Origin: Paenibacillus sp. JNUCC32
GTDB lineage: Bacteria > Bacillota > Bacilli > Paenibacillales > Paenibacillaceae
Reading direction: 5' to 3'
DNA: 64,000 nt
NCBI RefSeq assembly: GCF_014863545.1
Contig: NZ_CP062260.1
Span: forward strand, 1,860,001 to 1,924,000
Position numbers and translations under genes: made by a program. Position 1 is the stretch's first letter; each line of letters opens with the position of its first letter. Positions 52,709-62,101 of the stretch are shown here, piece after piece. Under the pieces are notes generated by a model, which saw only the letters and a program-made list of their open reading frames with translations, made no database searches and had not been told where the DNA came from.

Positions 52709-53539
52709 ATGGACATGACAAAACAGCTTGAAAAGCTTACCGCCTTTAAAAAGCTTCACTCTAATTTCTTTATTTTGCCCAATGCATGGGATGCTGCAAG
52801 CGCGAAGACTTTCGAGAAGTGCGGCTTCAAGGCCATTGGCACGACAAGTGCCGGCATAGCGGTCTCCCATGGGTACGCGGATCGGAATATGCCCTTCGAC
52901 AGGATGCTGAATACGGTCCGCAGGATTGTGCAAACGGTGGATATTCCGGTTACCGTGGATATGGAAGACGGGTATGGACAGACGCCTGATGAAGTCGCAG
53001 AATCGGTTAAGCAGGTGATCAAGGCAGGCGCGACGGGGATTAACATAGAAGACAGCAGCATGGATCGACAAGCGCCGCTGCATGATATTTTGCTCCAGCA
53101 AAACAAATTAGCCGTGATCCGAGGGCTGGGGAATGCCATGGGGTATCCTCTCTTTATCAATGCACGTATCGATGCTTACTGGATCAAGTCTATGCCGCCT
53201 GCAGGGAGGCTTGGAGAGACGATCAAGCGGGCCCATGCCTACCTGGAAGCCGGGGCAGATTGTATTTTTGTCCCCGGAATCCAGGAAATCTCCGACATCC
53301 AAACACTGCGCCATGAAATAAGCTGTCCGATAAATGTATTGGCCGGGCCGGGAATGCCTTCTGCAAATGAACTTGAAGCGCTAGGAATTCAGCGTATCAG
53401 CACCGGCTCAGGACCTTTTCGCGCCGCAATATCGCTTCTGCATCGCATGGGCCATGAAATTTTGGAGGAGGGAACTTTTGAGCACATGACTTTGGGAGTC
53501 CTTTCTTACGACGATTTATCGGAAAAGCAGCCTTGGTAG
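52709..53539 (+). CDS. Isocitrate lyase / PEP mutase superfamily protein
   Basis: A 276-residue TIM-barrel enzyme of the isocitrate lyase/PEP-mutase superfamily: FILPNAWDAASAKTFEKCGFKAIGTTSAG, metal-binding VTVDMEDGYG (Asp84, Glu86), ATGINIEDSS, and LFINARIDAYW. The signature KKCGH of true isocitrate lyase is absent. Related proteins cleave carboxyphosphonopyruvate or oxaloacetate-like compounds, so the substrate cannot be given. Ribosome site GGGGAGAGG precedes the ATG. Single gene with a terminator after it. Confidence 0.88.
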   Translation: MDMTKQLEKLTAFKKLHSNFFILPNAWDAASAKTFEKCGFKAIGTTSAGIAVSHGYADRNMPFDRMLNTVRRIVQTVDIPVTVDMEDGYGQTPDEVAESVKQVIKAGATGINIEDSSMDRQAPLHDILLQQNKLAVIRGLGNAMGYPLFINARIDAYWIKSMPPAGRLGETIKRAHAYLEAGADCIFVPGIQEISDIQTLRHEISCPINVLAGPGMPSANELEALGIQRISTGSGPFRAAISLLHRMGHEILEEGTFEHMTLGVLSYDDLSEKQPW

Positions 53540-53638
53540 CAATCAACGGAGATAGCGTCTGCGCAGATCCTCATTCCCGCAACGCTATGCTGCCGGTGAA
53601 TTGGTGGCGATGGAGAACAGTTAAAATGTATCCCTAGA

Positions 53639-53665
53639 GAGTGGGCTTGCCCCACTCCTTTTTTT
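53639..53665 (+). terminator. Rho-independent terminator
   Basis: GAGTGGG / CCCACTC stem, CTTGC loop, then a run of seven T. The rest of 53540-53860 shows no gene; a TATAAT at 53679 may be a -10 box for the following enzyme, but no good -35 precedes it. Confidence 0.85.
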
Positions 53666-53860
53666 ATGGGCAGGGATTATAATCCATCGTGACAGTGAAA
53701 AGTTTGGATGGAGGGGGGAGTGAACGTCAGAAAGCGGGCTGCTTGCTTCCGATAAAATGTTAGCGCCTTCACAAAAAACCAAGCAAGAATACAACCGGGA
53801 GAACAGAAGCTGCGGTGCCTTATTATCGTGTGGCAGATGAATAATCTTGAGGAGGTATTT

Positions 53861-56800
53861 ATGCTTACCATTACAAGAAAAGCAGTTAGTTTGTTGGTCG
53901 TGCTTGCCGTAATGATCACAGGATTCTCACCCCGAACTGCGGACGCTGTAGAAATCGATAGCTATTCAATTTCTTCAATGGATATGACGGATGCCGCTGA
54001 TCCGGCATCTTTGGCACAGACCGCCGCTGCTCCGGCCACGATACAAAATTACCCGATGCCATCCATCTATACCGCATCCAGCGTGTTTTCGTTGAAAGCG
54101 AATAACGAAGCGATTCCTGTAATCAGTTATCTGGCTGATTATGATTATGCTCAATTTTCCTTTTCCGGCACGGTCCGTATCGAAGTTACCAACAATGTGC
54201 CGATTACATCATACTCCATCAGTCCTCAGGCTAAAAATATCGAAGGCACGGTCAACGGGAACAAGCTAACGTTCTATCTTTCATCCTCTACCTATGTCAT
54301 CGTGAAAATCAATGACCAGAGGAAGAAGATTGTTATCGCAGCAGATCCCTTGGAGACGGATATTCCCCCGTCCACAGGTGCCGGGATTTATAATGTGACG
54401 CAGTCGCCATACCACGCGGATAACACGGGTACAACGCTGGCATCGGGTGCGATTCAGCAGGCGATCGATGACGCCCATCAAGCCGGCGGCGGCGTTGTAT
54501 TCATTCCGGCCGGTGTTTATAAGAGCGGGAACCTGACATTAAAAAGCAACGTAACCTTTTACCTGGCCGGCGGCGCCGTCATTGTCGGCACGGGCAAGGG
54601 GGAAGACTACGTGATTGATTTTCGCAAGGATTCACGAAACGCGGATGGAACGTATTTTATTCGTACTGCCGTAGATTCCACCAATATTACGATACGGGGA
54701 CGGGGAACCATTGATGGAAAAGGCATTGCGATGCGAGAGCGAAAGATGCCGGCGCCGAATAAGAATGAAGGGTTCCTCAATAACCTGCTCGTTCCGATCG
54801 CAACATCCAATTTTACTTTTGACGGTCTAATATTGCGGGATGGCGGTTTTTGGTCGTTTATGGTGGTACGTTCCGACAATGTGACCATAAACAATCTTAA
54901 GGGATTCCAGGATTTATACAAAATCGAGAATGACGTTATCGATATCAATGAGAGTCAGAACGTGCTTGTTCAACATTCGATTGCCATCTCGGATGATGAC
55001 ACGTATTCCACTAAAACCTGGCTGCAGACGGGGATGTCCAAAGACTGGCCGGGCGAGCTTGAACATTTGGAGAATGTGGTCTTTGATGACGCTTTTGCAT
55101 GGACAAGATGCGCGGCTTTCAAGATTGGCATGGGTGTAGCCCAGCCGCAAATCGGCGTAACCATCCGAAATTCGTATGTGTATCAAAGCGCCCGAGCATT
55201 GCTTATTGATCATGGATACCAACTGAATACCCTCCCGGAGGAAGGTTACGCCCAAAATATTACGTTTGAAAATATCGACATCGAACGCGTCGGCATCAAT
55301 CAATTCGGGAACTATTGGCTTGGAGTGTCCACCAGCACTTCCGGCGATGTAAGCAATGTTGTAGTCAAGAACATCCATGTTCGCGAGACCGGCACCCAGA
55401 AATCCAGAATTTCCGGGAATGCCACGAAAGGCGGAAGGGTTAACGGCGTCACGTTCACGGATGTTTATGTTGGAGGCAAGCTTGCAACAAACCTGGACGA
55501 CTTGAATGTTACCGTTAATAACAATGTATATGGTATCGTTTTTGCCAATTCCAAGCCGCCGCTATTCAGCGACAATTTCGAAGACGGAAATACGGCGGGG
55601 TGGACGTCGATGTCCGGCGGCTGGACCGTCCCGACAGTCGGCACGAATCACGTGCTGTCCAGCGGGAATCAGACAACCACCTCCCTGATTACCGCTAATA
55701 GCGGGGGTTCATGGACGGATTACGTTTATGAAGCCAGATTAAGAATGCCCATCACCAATGCCAACGCGGGCATGGTCTTCAGGGTGCAGGATGCAAACAA
55801 TTATTATATGTATCGCATTCATTCATCGAATCAACAGCTGGAGTTGTTCAAATCCGTAAATGGACAGCTGACGCTAGTAAACAGTACGCCGTTCACGGCC
55901 ATTGAGAAACAGTGGTATAAGGTTAAGGCGGTTATGCAAGGGAACACGATTTCCTGTTACGTGGATGGAGAATTAAAGATGGAATGGACCAATCCTGTAA
56001 CCGAATTGACGGCTGGGGGGATCGGATTCCGGACCACATCGGCGGGCGTCCATTTTGACGATGCCGTGGTTAGTCTCCTCAATAAAGCGCCTGAGGAGAT
56101 TGCTCTTTCACACAACAGTGTTATTGAAAACACGACGGCGGGAGGCATGGTCGGAAGCTTTTCCACCAGCGACCCTGATGCGGAAGAAACATTTGCTTAT
56201 ATGCTGATAGCAGGGGCAGGGGATGTGGACAACGACAGCTTCACCATTTCGGACAATAAGTTGTTTCTAGCCGTAACGCCTGATTACGAAACCAAGGATA
56301 GCTACAGCATCCGGGTCAGGAGTACAGACTCAGGCGGACTGTATGTTGAGAAGACCTTTACGATCCATGTCATGGACGTGAATGAACCTCCCGTGAATCC
56401 GGATCCTACGGTCATCCGATTCAGCGACGATTTCGAAGATGGAAATGCCGGAGGATGGACGTCTGTTTCAGGTTCCTGGGATGTAACAACTGACGGCACA
56501 AAAGCCTTGATTCAGAATCAAGCTGCTGCTGCAGTCATTGCTGCCGGCGATTCGTGGACGGATTATACGTATGAAGCCAAAGCGAAAATGCCCATTACCA
56601 ATGCCAACGCAGGCATTCTCTTTAGGGTACAGGATGCGGGTAATTTCTATATGTTCCGAATCCATTCCGCAGCCCAAAAGCTGGAGTTGTACAAATCCGT
56701 GGACAACGTCATGACTCTTGTATCCAGTACCCCGTTTACAGCTCAGGCGAACCAGTGGTATACGATGAAGGCTTCCATTGATGGGAACACAATAAAAGGT

Positions 56801-56935
56801 TATGTGGATGGAGAATTAAAAGTGGAATGGACCAATCCCGAGACGGAATTGACTGCAGGAAAAATAGGATTTCGGACCACTTCGGCAGGCGTCGCTTTTG
56901 ATGATGCCGTGGTACTGGCATCTGGTCCGATCTAA
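53861..56935 (+). CDS. Secreted right-handed beta-helix glycosidase with duplicated lectin-like domains
   Basis: A 1024-residue exported protein. Signal peptide over residues 1-29. A beta-sandwich (~35-170) precedes a pectin-lyase-type right-handed beta-helix (~175-560; SGAIQQAIDDAHQAGGGVVFIPAGVY, ITIRGRGTIDGKG, ENDVIDINES, SDDDTYSTKTW), which resembles GH28/GH49-type polygalacturonases or dextranases but lacks the exact GH28 NTD and RIK motifs. Two nearly identical concanavalin-like domains (~568-740 and ~852-1024) flank a cadherin-like module (VIENTTAGGMVG, VDVNEPP-like end). The C-terminal half is probably for glycan or wall binding. ATG 53861 follows AGGAGG. It is separated by a terminator from the YesM/YesN pair that probably regulates it. 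Confidence 0.82.
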   Translation: MLTITRKAVSLLVVLAVMITGFSPRTADAVEIDSYSISSMDMTDAADPASLAQTAAAPATIQNYPMPSIYTASSVFSLKANNEAIPVISYLADYDYAQFSFSGTVRIEVTNNVPITSYSISPQAKNIEGTVNGNKLTFYLSSSTYVIVKINDQRKKIVIAADPLETDIPPSTGAGIYNVTQSPYHADNTGTTLASGAIQQAIDDAHQAGGGVVFIPAGVYKSGNLTLKSNVTFYLAGGAVIVGTGKGEDYVIDFRKDSRNADGTYFIRTAVDSTNITIRGRGTIDGKGIAMRERKMPAPNKNEGFLNNLLVPIATSNFTFDGLILRDGGFWSFMVVRSDNVTINNLKGFQDLYKIENDVIDINESQNVLVQHSIAISDDDTYSTKTWLQTGMSKDWPGELEHLENVVFDDAFAWTRCAAFKIGMGVAQPQIGVTIRNSYVYQSARALLIDHGYQLNTLPEEGYAQNITFENIDIERVGINQFGNYWLGVSTSTSGDVSNVVVKNIHVRETGTQKSRISGNATKGGRVNGVTFTDVYVGGKLATNLDDLNVTVNNNVYGIVFANSKPPLFSDNFEDGNTAGWTSMSGGWTVPTVGTNHVLSSGNQTTTSLITANSGGSWTDYVYEARLRMPITNANAGMVFRVQDANNYYMYRIHSSNQQLELFKSVNGQLTLVNSTPFTAIEKQWYKVKAVMQGNTISCYVDGELKMEWTNPVTELTAGGIGFRTTSAGVHFDDAVVSLLNKAPEEIALSHNSVIENTTAGGMVGSFSTSDPDAEETFAYMLIAGAGDVDNDSFTISDNKLFLAVTPDYETKDSYSIRVRSTDSGGLYVEKTFTIHVMDVNEPPVNPDPTVIRFSDDFEDGNAGGWTSVSGSWDVTTDGTKALIQNQAAAAVIAAGDSWTDYTYEAKAKMPITNANAGILFRVQDAGNFYMFRIHSAAQKLELYKSVDNVMTLVSSTPFTAQANQWYTMKASIDGNTIKGYVDGELKVEWTNPETELTAGKIGFRTTSAGVAFDDAVVLASGPI
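55562..56932 (+). repeat. Duplicated lectin-like domain with an intervening cadherin-like module
   Basis: Copies at about 55562-56080 and 56416-56929 encode matching blocks: FEDGN, WTSxSGxW, SWTDYxYEA, MPITNANAG, FRVQDA, YVDGELK and FRTTSAGVxFDDAVV. The segment between them encodes a ~100-residue cadherin-like module. Confidence 0.85.
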
Positions 56936-57004
56936 CTAGTACGGCATCCCGTACCATGTCAATAAGAGCCGATCCACAGGTCGAACATCGTTAATGGGAT
57001 CATA

Positions 57005-57060
57005 CGAAGGAGCTGCCCCTAAAGCCGTGAATGGCTGCTCGGGACAGCTTCGTTTTTTTG
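57005..57060 (+). terminator. Terminator after the beta-helix enzyme
   Basis: CGAAGGAGCTGCCC pairs imperfectly with GGGACAGCTTCG across a 25-base region with an inner hairpin, followed by TTTTTTT. Confidence 0.7.
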
Positions 57061-57125
57061 CATTGTCGTACAGGGGATGCAGTGACATAATCAAAGAATA
57101 GAATTTAACGGAAGGCGTGAAAAGC

Positions 57126-58880
57126 TTGGAGTATCTCCGCAGGCAATCGTTCCGCAACAAACTCAAGGTCGCTTTTCTGGCTGTCATCGTGCTTTCTGTC
57201 CTGATGACCGGAGGATTGTCTTATTATATCTCGGCTGCCACGCTGGAAAAGAATGCGCTGAAGCTCACGCAGGACACGGTGGTCAGGTCAGCACAGATCG
57301 TGGATGAGAAGCTGAATAAACTGATGCTGATTATGATGACGTTTATGATCAGCCAGCCTTTCTACGACATGCTGAAGGATGCCGCCTCCGAGGATGCCAG
57401 CAGATATTACACGCATCTGAACGATCTTGATAACGTTTTCTCGCAGGCGCGGATTGCCGAGCCGCTTATCCAATCGATCTACGTATTTACGCCGATCGGC
57501 GAATTTTATCCTTCGTCCATGAACCGCAATCGGCTCACCGCATTCGAGGACACCGTGCTGTATTCGCGCATCGAACAGGAGAAAAAGAATCTGTGGGTGG
57601 AGGGGCATGAGGACATGCTATTCTCCGGCAAGGAACGTGTCATTTCGCTTATTCTGGAGCCGATCTTTGACACGCCGGTCAGCGGTGTCTATATTGTCGT
57701 GAATATCCGTGAGGACGGCTTCCGCAAGCTGGTGCAGGGAAACACCGCGGAAGGAGCGTCCAGCTTCTTGCTGAACGCTGATGGAGATACGGTTTACCCC
57801 GTGAAGGAACCGCTGGTCAGGCAAGCGGTGGAGACGGGAGATTTGAGCGGCATGATGAACCGCTCGGAGGGAAGTCAGCCTTTTGATCTGGACGGCCAAA
57901 CCTATCTGCTTAATTATGCCCGTCTCGGCATAGCGGATTGGACGATGACCACCATTCGTTCCCGGGCCGACGTGCTCCATGGCATGGTATACGTCAAATG
58001 GCTGATCGCCGGGGTTACGCTGGCAGCTTTTACCGTCACCACGTTGATTTCGGGCGCATTTTCACGCTATTTGCTAAAGCCGCTGCAAGGGCTTCTGAAG
58101 GTGATGAAGCGGGTCGAGAACAACGATCTGACCGCCCGTTTTGAGAGCGGCAGCGGAGATGAACTGGCTCAAGTGGGATTTCGGTTTAACCGGATGCTGG
58201 AACAGATTGTGGTGTTGATTGATGAGGTTACGGAAGCGCAGACGCATAAGCGAACTGCAGAGATCAAGGCGCTGTCGGCGCAGATGGACCCGCATTTTCT
58301 GTACAACACGCTCAATACCATCTACTGGAAATTGAAACTGAAGCAGATCGAACCGTCGCAGCAAATGGTCATGTCGCTCTCCCGCCTGTTCCAACTCGGG
58401 CTGAACAATGGTCAGGAAATTACGACAATGTCGAAAGAGCTGGAGCATGTGCGCCAGTATTTGGAACTGCAGTTAAGCTGCTATGAAGACTTATTCTCTT
58501 ATGAGATCCATGTACGCGAACCGGAGGTGTCATCGATTTCGATTCCACGCATCATTTTGCAGCCGCTGGTCGAAAACAGCATTTTGCACGGTTTTCGCGA
58601 CCTGAAGAACGGCGGCCTAATCGAAATCGAAATTAGCGGGGATGAGAAACGCTGGACGATTGCCGTACGCGATAACGGCAGGGGCATGGATGAGGCCCAA
58701 GTGCGCGCACTCTTTTGGCTAGAATCGAAAAAGGGATATGCGGTGTCTAATTTGATCCGGCGGCTCCGGCTCTATTATGGGGACGGTGCGGAATTTCACG
58801 TAGACAGTGCGCCGGAACGCGGAACCGAAATACGGATTTCTTTACCCAAGAAAGGGGAGCATTTGGATGAGCAATCCTGA
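57126..58880 (+). CDS. YesM-type sensor histidine kinase
   Basis: A ~584-residue membrane kinase. Two membrane segments (~15-38 and ~290-312) enclose a 250-residue extracellular Cache-like sensor. HAMP (SRYLLKPLQGLLKVMKRVENNDLTARFESG) follows, then the His_kinase domain with phosphoacceptor in AQMDPHFLYNTLNTIYWKL and an HATPase with ENSILHGFRDL. The TTG at 57126 has GGAAGG 10 bases upstream; the GTG at 57117 lies directly after that site and is less likely. It overlaps the YesN-type regulator by 14 bases. The pair presumably responds to the glycan degraded by the secreted beta-helix enzyme. Confidence 0.9.
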   Translation: MEYLRRQSFRNKLKVAFLAVIVLSVLMTGGLSYYISAATLEKNALKLTQDTVVRSAQIVDEKLNKLMLIMMTFMISQPFYDMLKDAASEDASRYYTHLNDLDNVFSQARIAEPLIQSIYVFTPIGEFYPSSMNRNRLTAFEDTVLYSRIEQEKKNLWVEGHEDMLFSGKERVISLILEPIFDTPVSGVYIVVNIREDGFRKLVQGNTAEGASSFLLNADGDTVYPVKEPLVRQAVETGDLSGMMNRSEGSQPFDLDGQTYLLNYARLGIADWTMTTIRSRADVLHGMVYVKWLIAGVTLAAFTVTTLISGAFSRYLLKPLQGLLKVMKRVENNDLTARFESGSGDELAQVGFRFNRMLEQIVVLIDEVTEAQTHKRTAEIKALSAQMDPHFLYNTLNTIYWKLKLKQIEPSQQMVMSLSRLFQLGLNNGQEITTMSKELEHVRQYLELQLSCYEDLFSYEIHVREPEVSSISIPRIILQPLVENSILHGFRDLKNGGLIEIEISGDEKRWTIAVRDNGRGMDEAQVRALFWLESKKGYAVSNLIRRLRLYYGDGAEFHVDSAPERGTEIRISLPKKGEHLDEQS

Positions 58881-60492
58881 AGCGATCAGTCTTTGCATTA
58901 TCGACGATATTAAGAGCGTGGTGGACGGGTTGACCGCCATGAACTGGGAAGAGCAAGGGATTCGGGTCGCAGGTGTATCGAGCAATGGAGAAGAGGGGCT
59001 GAAGCTGATCAGCGGGTTGTGTCCGGATCTGGTTATTACCGATATCCGGATGCCGATCATGGACGGGTTGAGCATGCTGCGTTTGGTTCTGGAAGAGAAT
59101 CCCGGCTGCAAGGTCATTCTGATCAGCGGCTATGCCGACTTTGAATATGCGCAGCAGGCGGTGCAGCTCGGGGCATTTGATTTTGTGGTGAAGCCCTTCA
59201 CAGAAGAAGAGATGATGTCGGCTGTGCTGCGAGCCAAAGCAGAGGTTATGGAAGAGAGGTCCAAACGGATAAGTTTGTGGGAAATGGAGAATAAGCTTCG
59301 CGAGAGCATGCCGGCGCTGCGGCAGGAATACTTTGGGCTGCTCGTAAGTCACCGCACATCATGGGAAGAGGCATCGGAACGGTGGGATTTTCTGAATATT
59401 GAATTGGAGCCGCACGGCTTCGTCGTGATGCTGATTGAAATTGATCGTTTCCGGGAGCAAGTTGCCGAGCTGGCCGTGAAGGAGATGGAGCTGATCCGGT
59501 TCTCGCTGTTGAATATTATGCAGGAGACGCTTGCCCATTATGCGCACAGCGTTCTTTTCCGTGCCCGTCATGATCAGTACCTGGCCGTACTGAACGATTC
59601 AGGACCGTCCAGTCCGATCGAAATTGCCGAGCAGTGCTGCCGGAATATTGAACGATACACCAAGTTTACGATCTCGGTCGGGGTCGGCGGCAGAGCGGAG
59701 GAGATCAGCGGGCTCCCGGATTCTTATCGCCAGGCTCATCGGGCGCTCTCCCATCACTTATTCACTGAAGGCAATGCCGCCATTATGTATGACGATATCC
59801 ATCAGAGCGGAAGCCAGGAGCCGCTGGCACTGGAGTACAAGGACGAGCTCCTGCTGGCCCTTCGTTCCGGGAATGCTGTCCGGACGGACGCGATTCTGTC
59901 CACGATTTCGGAAGCGCTGCAGAAACGGATCTCCCGGCAAAGTCCGGATTATCTCCTCAGCCTGTACGATGAGCTGGCCGCTTCAGCGATCCGCACGCTT
60001 TACGAAATGGTTTCATATTCGGAGATACAGCCGATGATTCAGAAATTCAGAACGGTACAAGGGACGGCGGGGCTGCCGCTGGCCTCTTTGCAGCGTCAAC
60101 TGCATGCCTTGTGCACGGAGGGAGCCGAGCTGGTTCGCCGAAACAGCGTATCCGAAGGGCAGAAGGTTATTTATCATGCCATAGGCTATATCAAGGGCCG
60201 CTTGTCCGAGGATATTACCGTTGGCGAATGTGCAGCGCATGTGCATCTAAGCGCCAGCTATTTTTCCAGCTTATTCAAGCAAGTGACCGGGATGACGGTC
60301 ACGCAGTTTATCACCTCGGAACGCATTCACAAAGCGAGACAGCTGTTGGTAGAGGGAGCGCAGGTGCAGGAGGTGGCTGCGGCGGTAGGGTATGAGGAGC
60401 GCAGATATTTCAGCGAGATGTTCAAGAAGATCACCGGCCAGACACCGTCGGAATTCAGGGCGGGCTATCACATGGACCGGCCGGAGGCGTGA
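58867..60492 (+). CDS. YesN-type response regulator with AraC DNA-binding domain
   Basis: A 541-residue regulator: receiver domain (IIDDIKSVVDGL, phosphorylation site Asp59 in VITDIRMP, Lys in VVKPFTE), a long central region typical of YesN proteins, and a C-terminal AraC two-helix domain (IKGRLSEDITVGECAAHVHLSASYFSSLFKQVTGMTVTQFI, then VAAAVGYEERRYFSEMFKKITGQTPSEFR). AAAGGGGAG lies 7 bases before the ATG at 58867. It should activate the downstream binding-protein/permease genes and the upstream beta-helix gene. Confidence 0.92.
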   Translation: MSNPEAISLCIIDDIKSVVDGLTAMNWEEQGIRVAGVSSNGEEGLKLISGLCPDLVITDIRMPIMDGLSMLRLVLEENPGCKVILISGYADFEYAQQAVQLGAFDFVVKPFTEEEMMSAVLRAKAEVMEERSKRISLWEMENKLRESMPALRQEYFGLLVSHRTSWEEASERWDFLNIELEPHGFVVMLIEIDRFREQVAELAVKEMELIRFSLLNIMQETLAHYAHSVLFRARHDQYLAVLNDSGPSSPIEIAEQCCRNIERYTKFTISVGVGGRAEEISGLPDSYRQAHRALSHHLFTEGNAAIMYDDIHQSGSQEPLALEYKDELLLALRSGNAVRTDAILSTISEALQKRISRQSPDYLLSLYDELAASAIRTLYEMVSYSEIQPMIQKFRTVQGTAGLPLASLQRQLHALCTEGAELVRRNSVSEGQKVIYHAIGYIKGRLSEDITVGECAAHVHLSASYFSSLFKQVTGMTVTQFITSERIHKARQLLVEGAQVQEVAAAVGYEERRYFSEMFKKITGQTPSEFRAGYHMDRPEA

Positions 60493-60622
60493 GGCGAGTG
60501 CTGCAGGAGACCATAGAATTCTATCCCTTGAGAGTGAATTTGCCTCACTCCTTTTCCGAGAACGGGATTCTATAATAAAAAACGAGCTCACAATACAAAC
60601 GTTAATCAAAGGGGTAGAATGT

Positions 60623-62029
60623 ATGCGAAAAAAATGGTTAAGCCTCGGCTTGAGCCTCATTCTGGCCGCCGGGATCGCAGGCTGCGGCGGGAGCGACAAC
60701 AACAATGGCAATGGCGGTACGACGAATGGCAAGCCTGACGGCGGAACGGCAGCACCATCAACCGAGACGGGCCAACCCGTACAGCTTAAATACTGGACTG
60801 ACGACCGTCATGACCAGGAGTATATCAAGGAATTAATCAACAAGTTCAACGAAACTAACGGCGATAACATCCAGGTGGAATTGACGGTCATGTCCGAGAA
60901 TTACGCGCAAAGCGTCGACATTGCATTTTCCAGCAACCAAGCGCCGGATGTACTGCGTCTCAAGAGCGCCAATACATCCGGATTCGTCAAAAAAGGGTAT
61001 CTCGCGCCGATTGACGAGTATTTTACCGATGACTTGAAAGCGAAGTTCGGCAGCCTGCTGATCGACGATGTCAACCGTTTTGACGGCAAGGTGTACTCGC
61101 TCGCCAATACCGGCCTCACCATGCGCCTAGTCTACAACAAGGATCTTTTTGCCAAAGCGGGCATCGAGAATCCTCCGAAGTCGCTGCAGGAAATGGTGGA
61201 GGATGCCAAGAAAATTACCGAAGTCGGCAAAGCCGAGGGCATCTATGGTTTTGCGCTGAACTTCAAAAATCCGAAGCAAGCATTTGACCGTTCCGTCCGG
61301 GAGATTCTTTCCTTGAGCGGTTATCAGGGACTTGGCTTTGATCTGAAAACAGGCCAATTCGATTTCGAGCCTTACTCGCAGGTCATTGAATATTTCAAGC
61401 AAATGCATAAAGACGGAAGCATTCTGCCTGGAGCGGAAGCGCTGGATATCGACCCGCTGCGCGCCCAGTTCGCCGCAGGCAAAATCGGGATGTATCTTTC
61501 CTTCTCGACGGAGCCGGGAGTGTACATGGATCAATTCCCGACCGAAATCAACTGGGGGGGCGCGTTGGCTCCAACGCTGGACGGTGAGATCAAGGGAACT
61601 TCCGAAATCGTGTCCGCCGGAACGTGGCTCGGCATCAGCGCCCAATCGGCCAATAAGGAAGCGGCTTGGAAATTCATGCAGTATATGTACGGCGATGAGG
61701 TTCTGAAGACCTATCATGAAAAAGGCTTCGGTATTGCCATTGTGCCAAGCATTGTAGAACAGGCTAAAGATCCGGAGATCAATGGCATGGAAGGCTTCCT
61801 GGTCGGGGAACACGACTCGCTCTGGCCTGCTTCGCCAAACGTTACTCCGGAGGGTTCCACCTATGCGGACGCTTTCTTCAAATATATCCTTACCGATGAA
61901 GACCTAAAAGCGGTTACGGAGGATTTAAACACAAGATACAACGCCGCATTGTCCAAGGCGGTGGAGAAAGGTGAGGTCACTGTAACGCCGAACCCAGCCT
62001 TTGATCCAACGAAACCGCAGGGAGAATAA
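60623..62029 (+). CDS. Extracellular solute-binding lipoprotein (family 1)
   Basis: A 468-residue lipoprotein with a type II signal peptide ending at IAGC and an N/G-rich linker (NNNGNGGTTNGK). The mature domain opens with LKYWTDDRHDQEYIKELINKFNETNGDNI and contains ANKEAAWKFMQYMYGDEV, both typical of oligosaccharide-binding proteins. ATG 60623 has AAAGGGG 8 bases upstream; earlier in-frame codons overlap YesN and lack a ribosome site. It begins 130 bases after yesN with possible own promoter or processing site. Ligand: presumably products of the beta-helix enzyme. Confidence 0.9.
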   Translation: MRKKWLSLGLSLILAAGIAGCGGSDNNNGNGGTTNGKPDGGTAAPSTETGQPVQLKYWTDDRHDQEYIKELINKFNETNGDNIQVELTVMSENYAQSVDIAFSSNQAPDVLRLKSANTSGFVKKGYLAPIDEYFTDDLKAKFGSLLIDDVNRFDGKVYSLANTGLTMRLVYNKDLFAKAGIENPPKSLQEMVEDAKKITEVGKAEGIYGFALNFKNPKQAFDRSVREILSLSGYQGLGFDLKTGQFDFEPYSQVIEYFKQMHKDGSILPGAEALDIDPLRAQFAAGKIGMYLSFSTEPGVYMDQFPTEINWGGALAPTLDGEIKGTSEIVSAGTWLGISAQSANKEAAWKFMQYMYGDEVLKTYHEKGFGIAIVPSIVEQAKDPEINGMEGFLVGEHDSLWPASPNVTPEGSTYADAFFKYILTDEDLKAVTEDLNTRYNAALSKAVEKGEVTVTPNPAFDPTKPQGE

Positions 62030-62040
62030 CAGGCAAGGAT

Positions 62041-62081
62041 GGGGCTGCCGCACACTTTTTTGGCGGATGCCCCTTTTCTTT
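62041..62081 (+). terminator. Attenuator between binding protein and permease
   Basis: GGGGC-T-GCCGC pairs with GCGG-AT-GCCCC and is followed by TTTTCTTT, starting 12 bases after the binding-protein stop. It would let more binding-protein than permease mRNA accumulate. Confidence 0.65.
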
Positions 62082-62101
62082 CCCCGAAGGAGGAACGAAT
62101 C

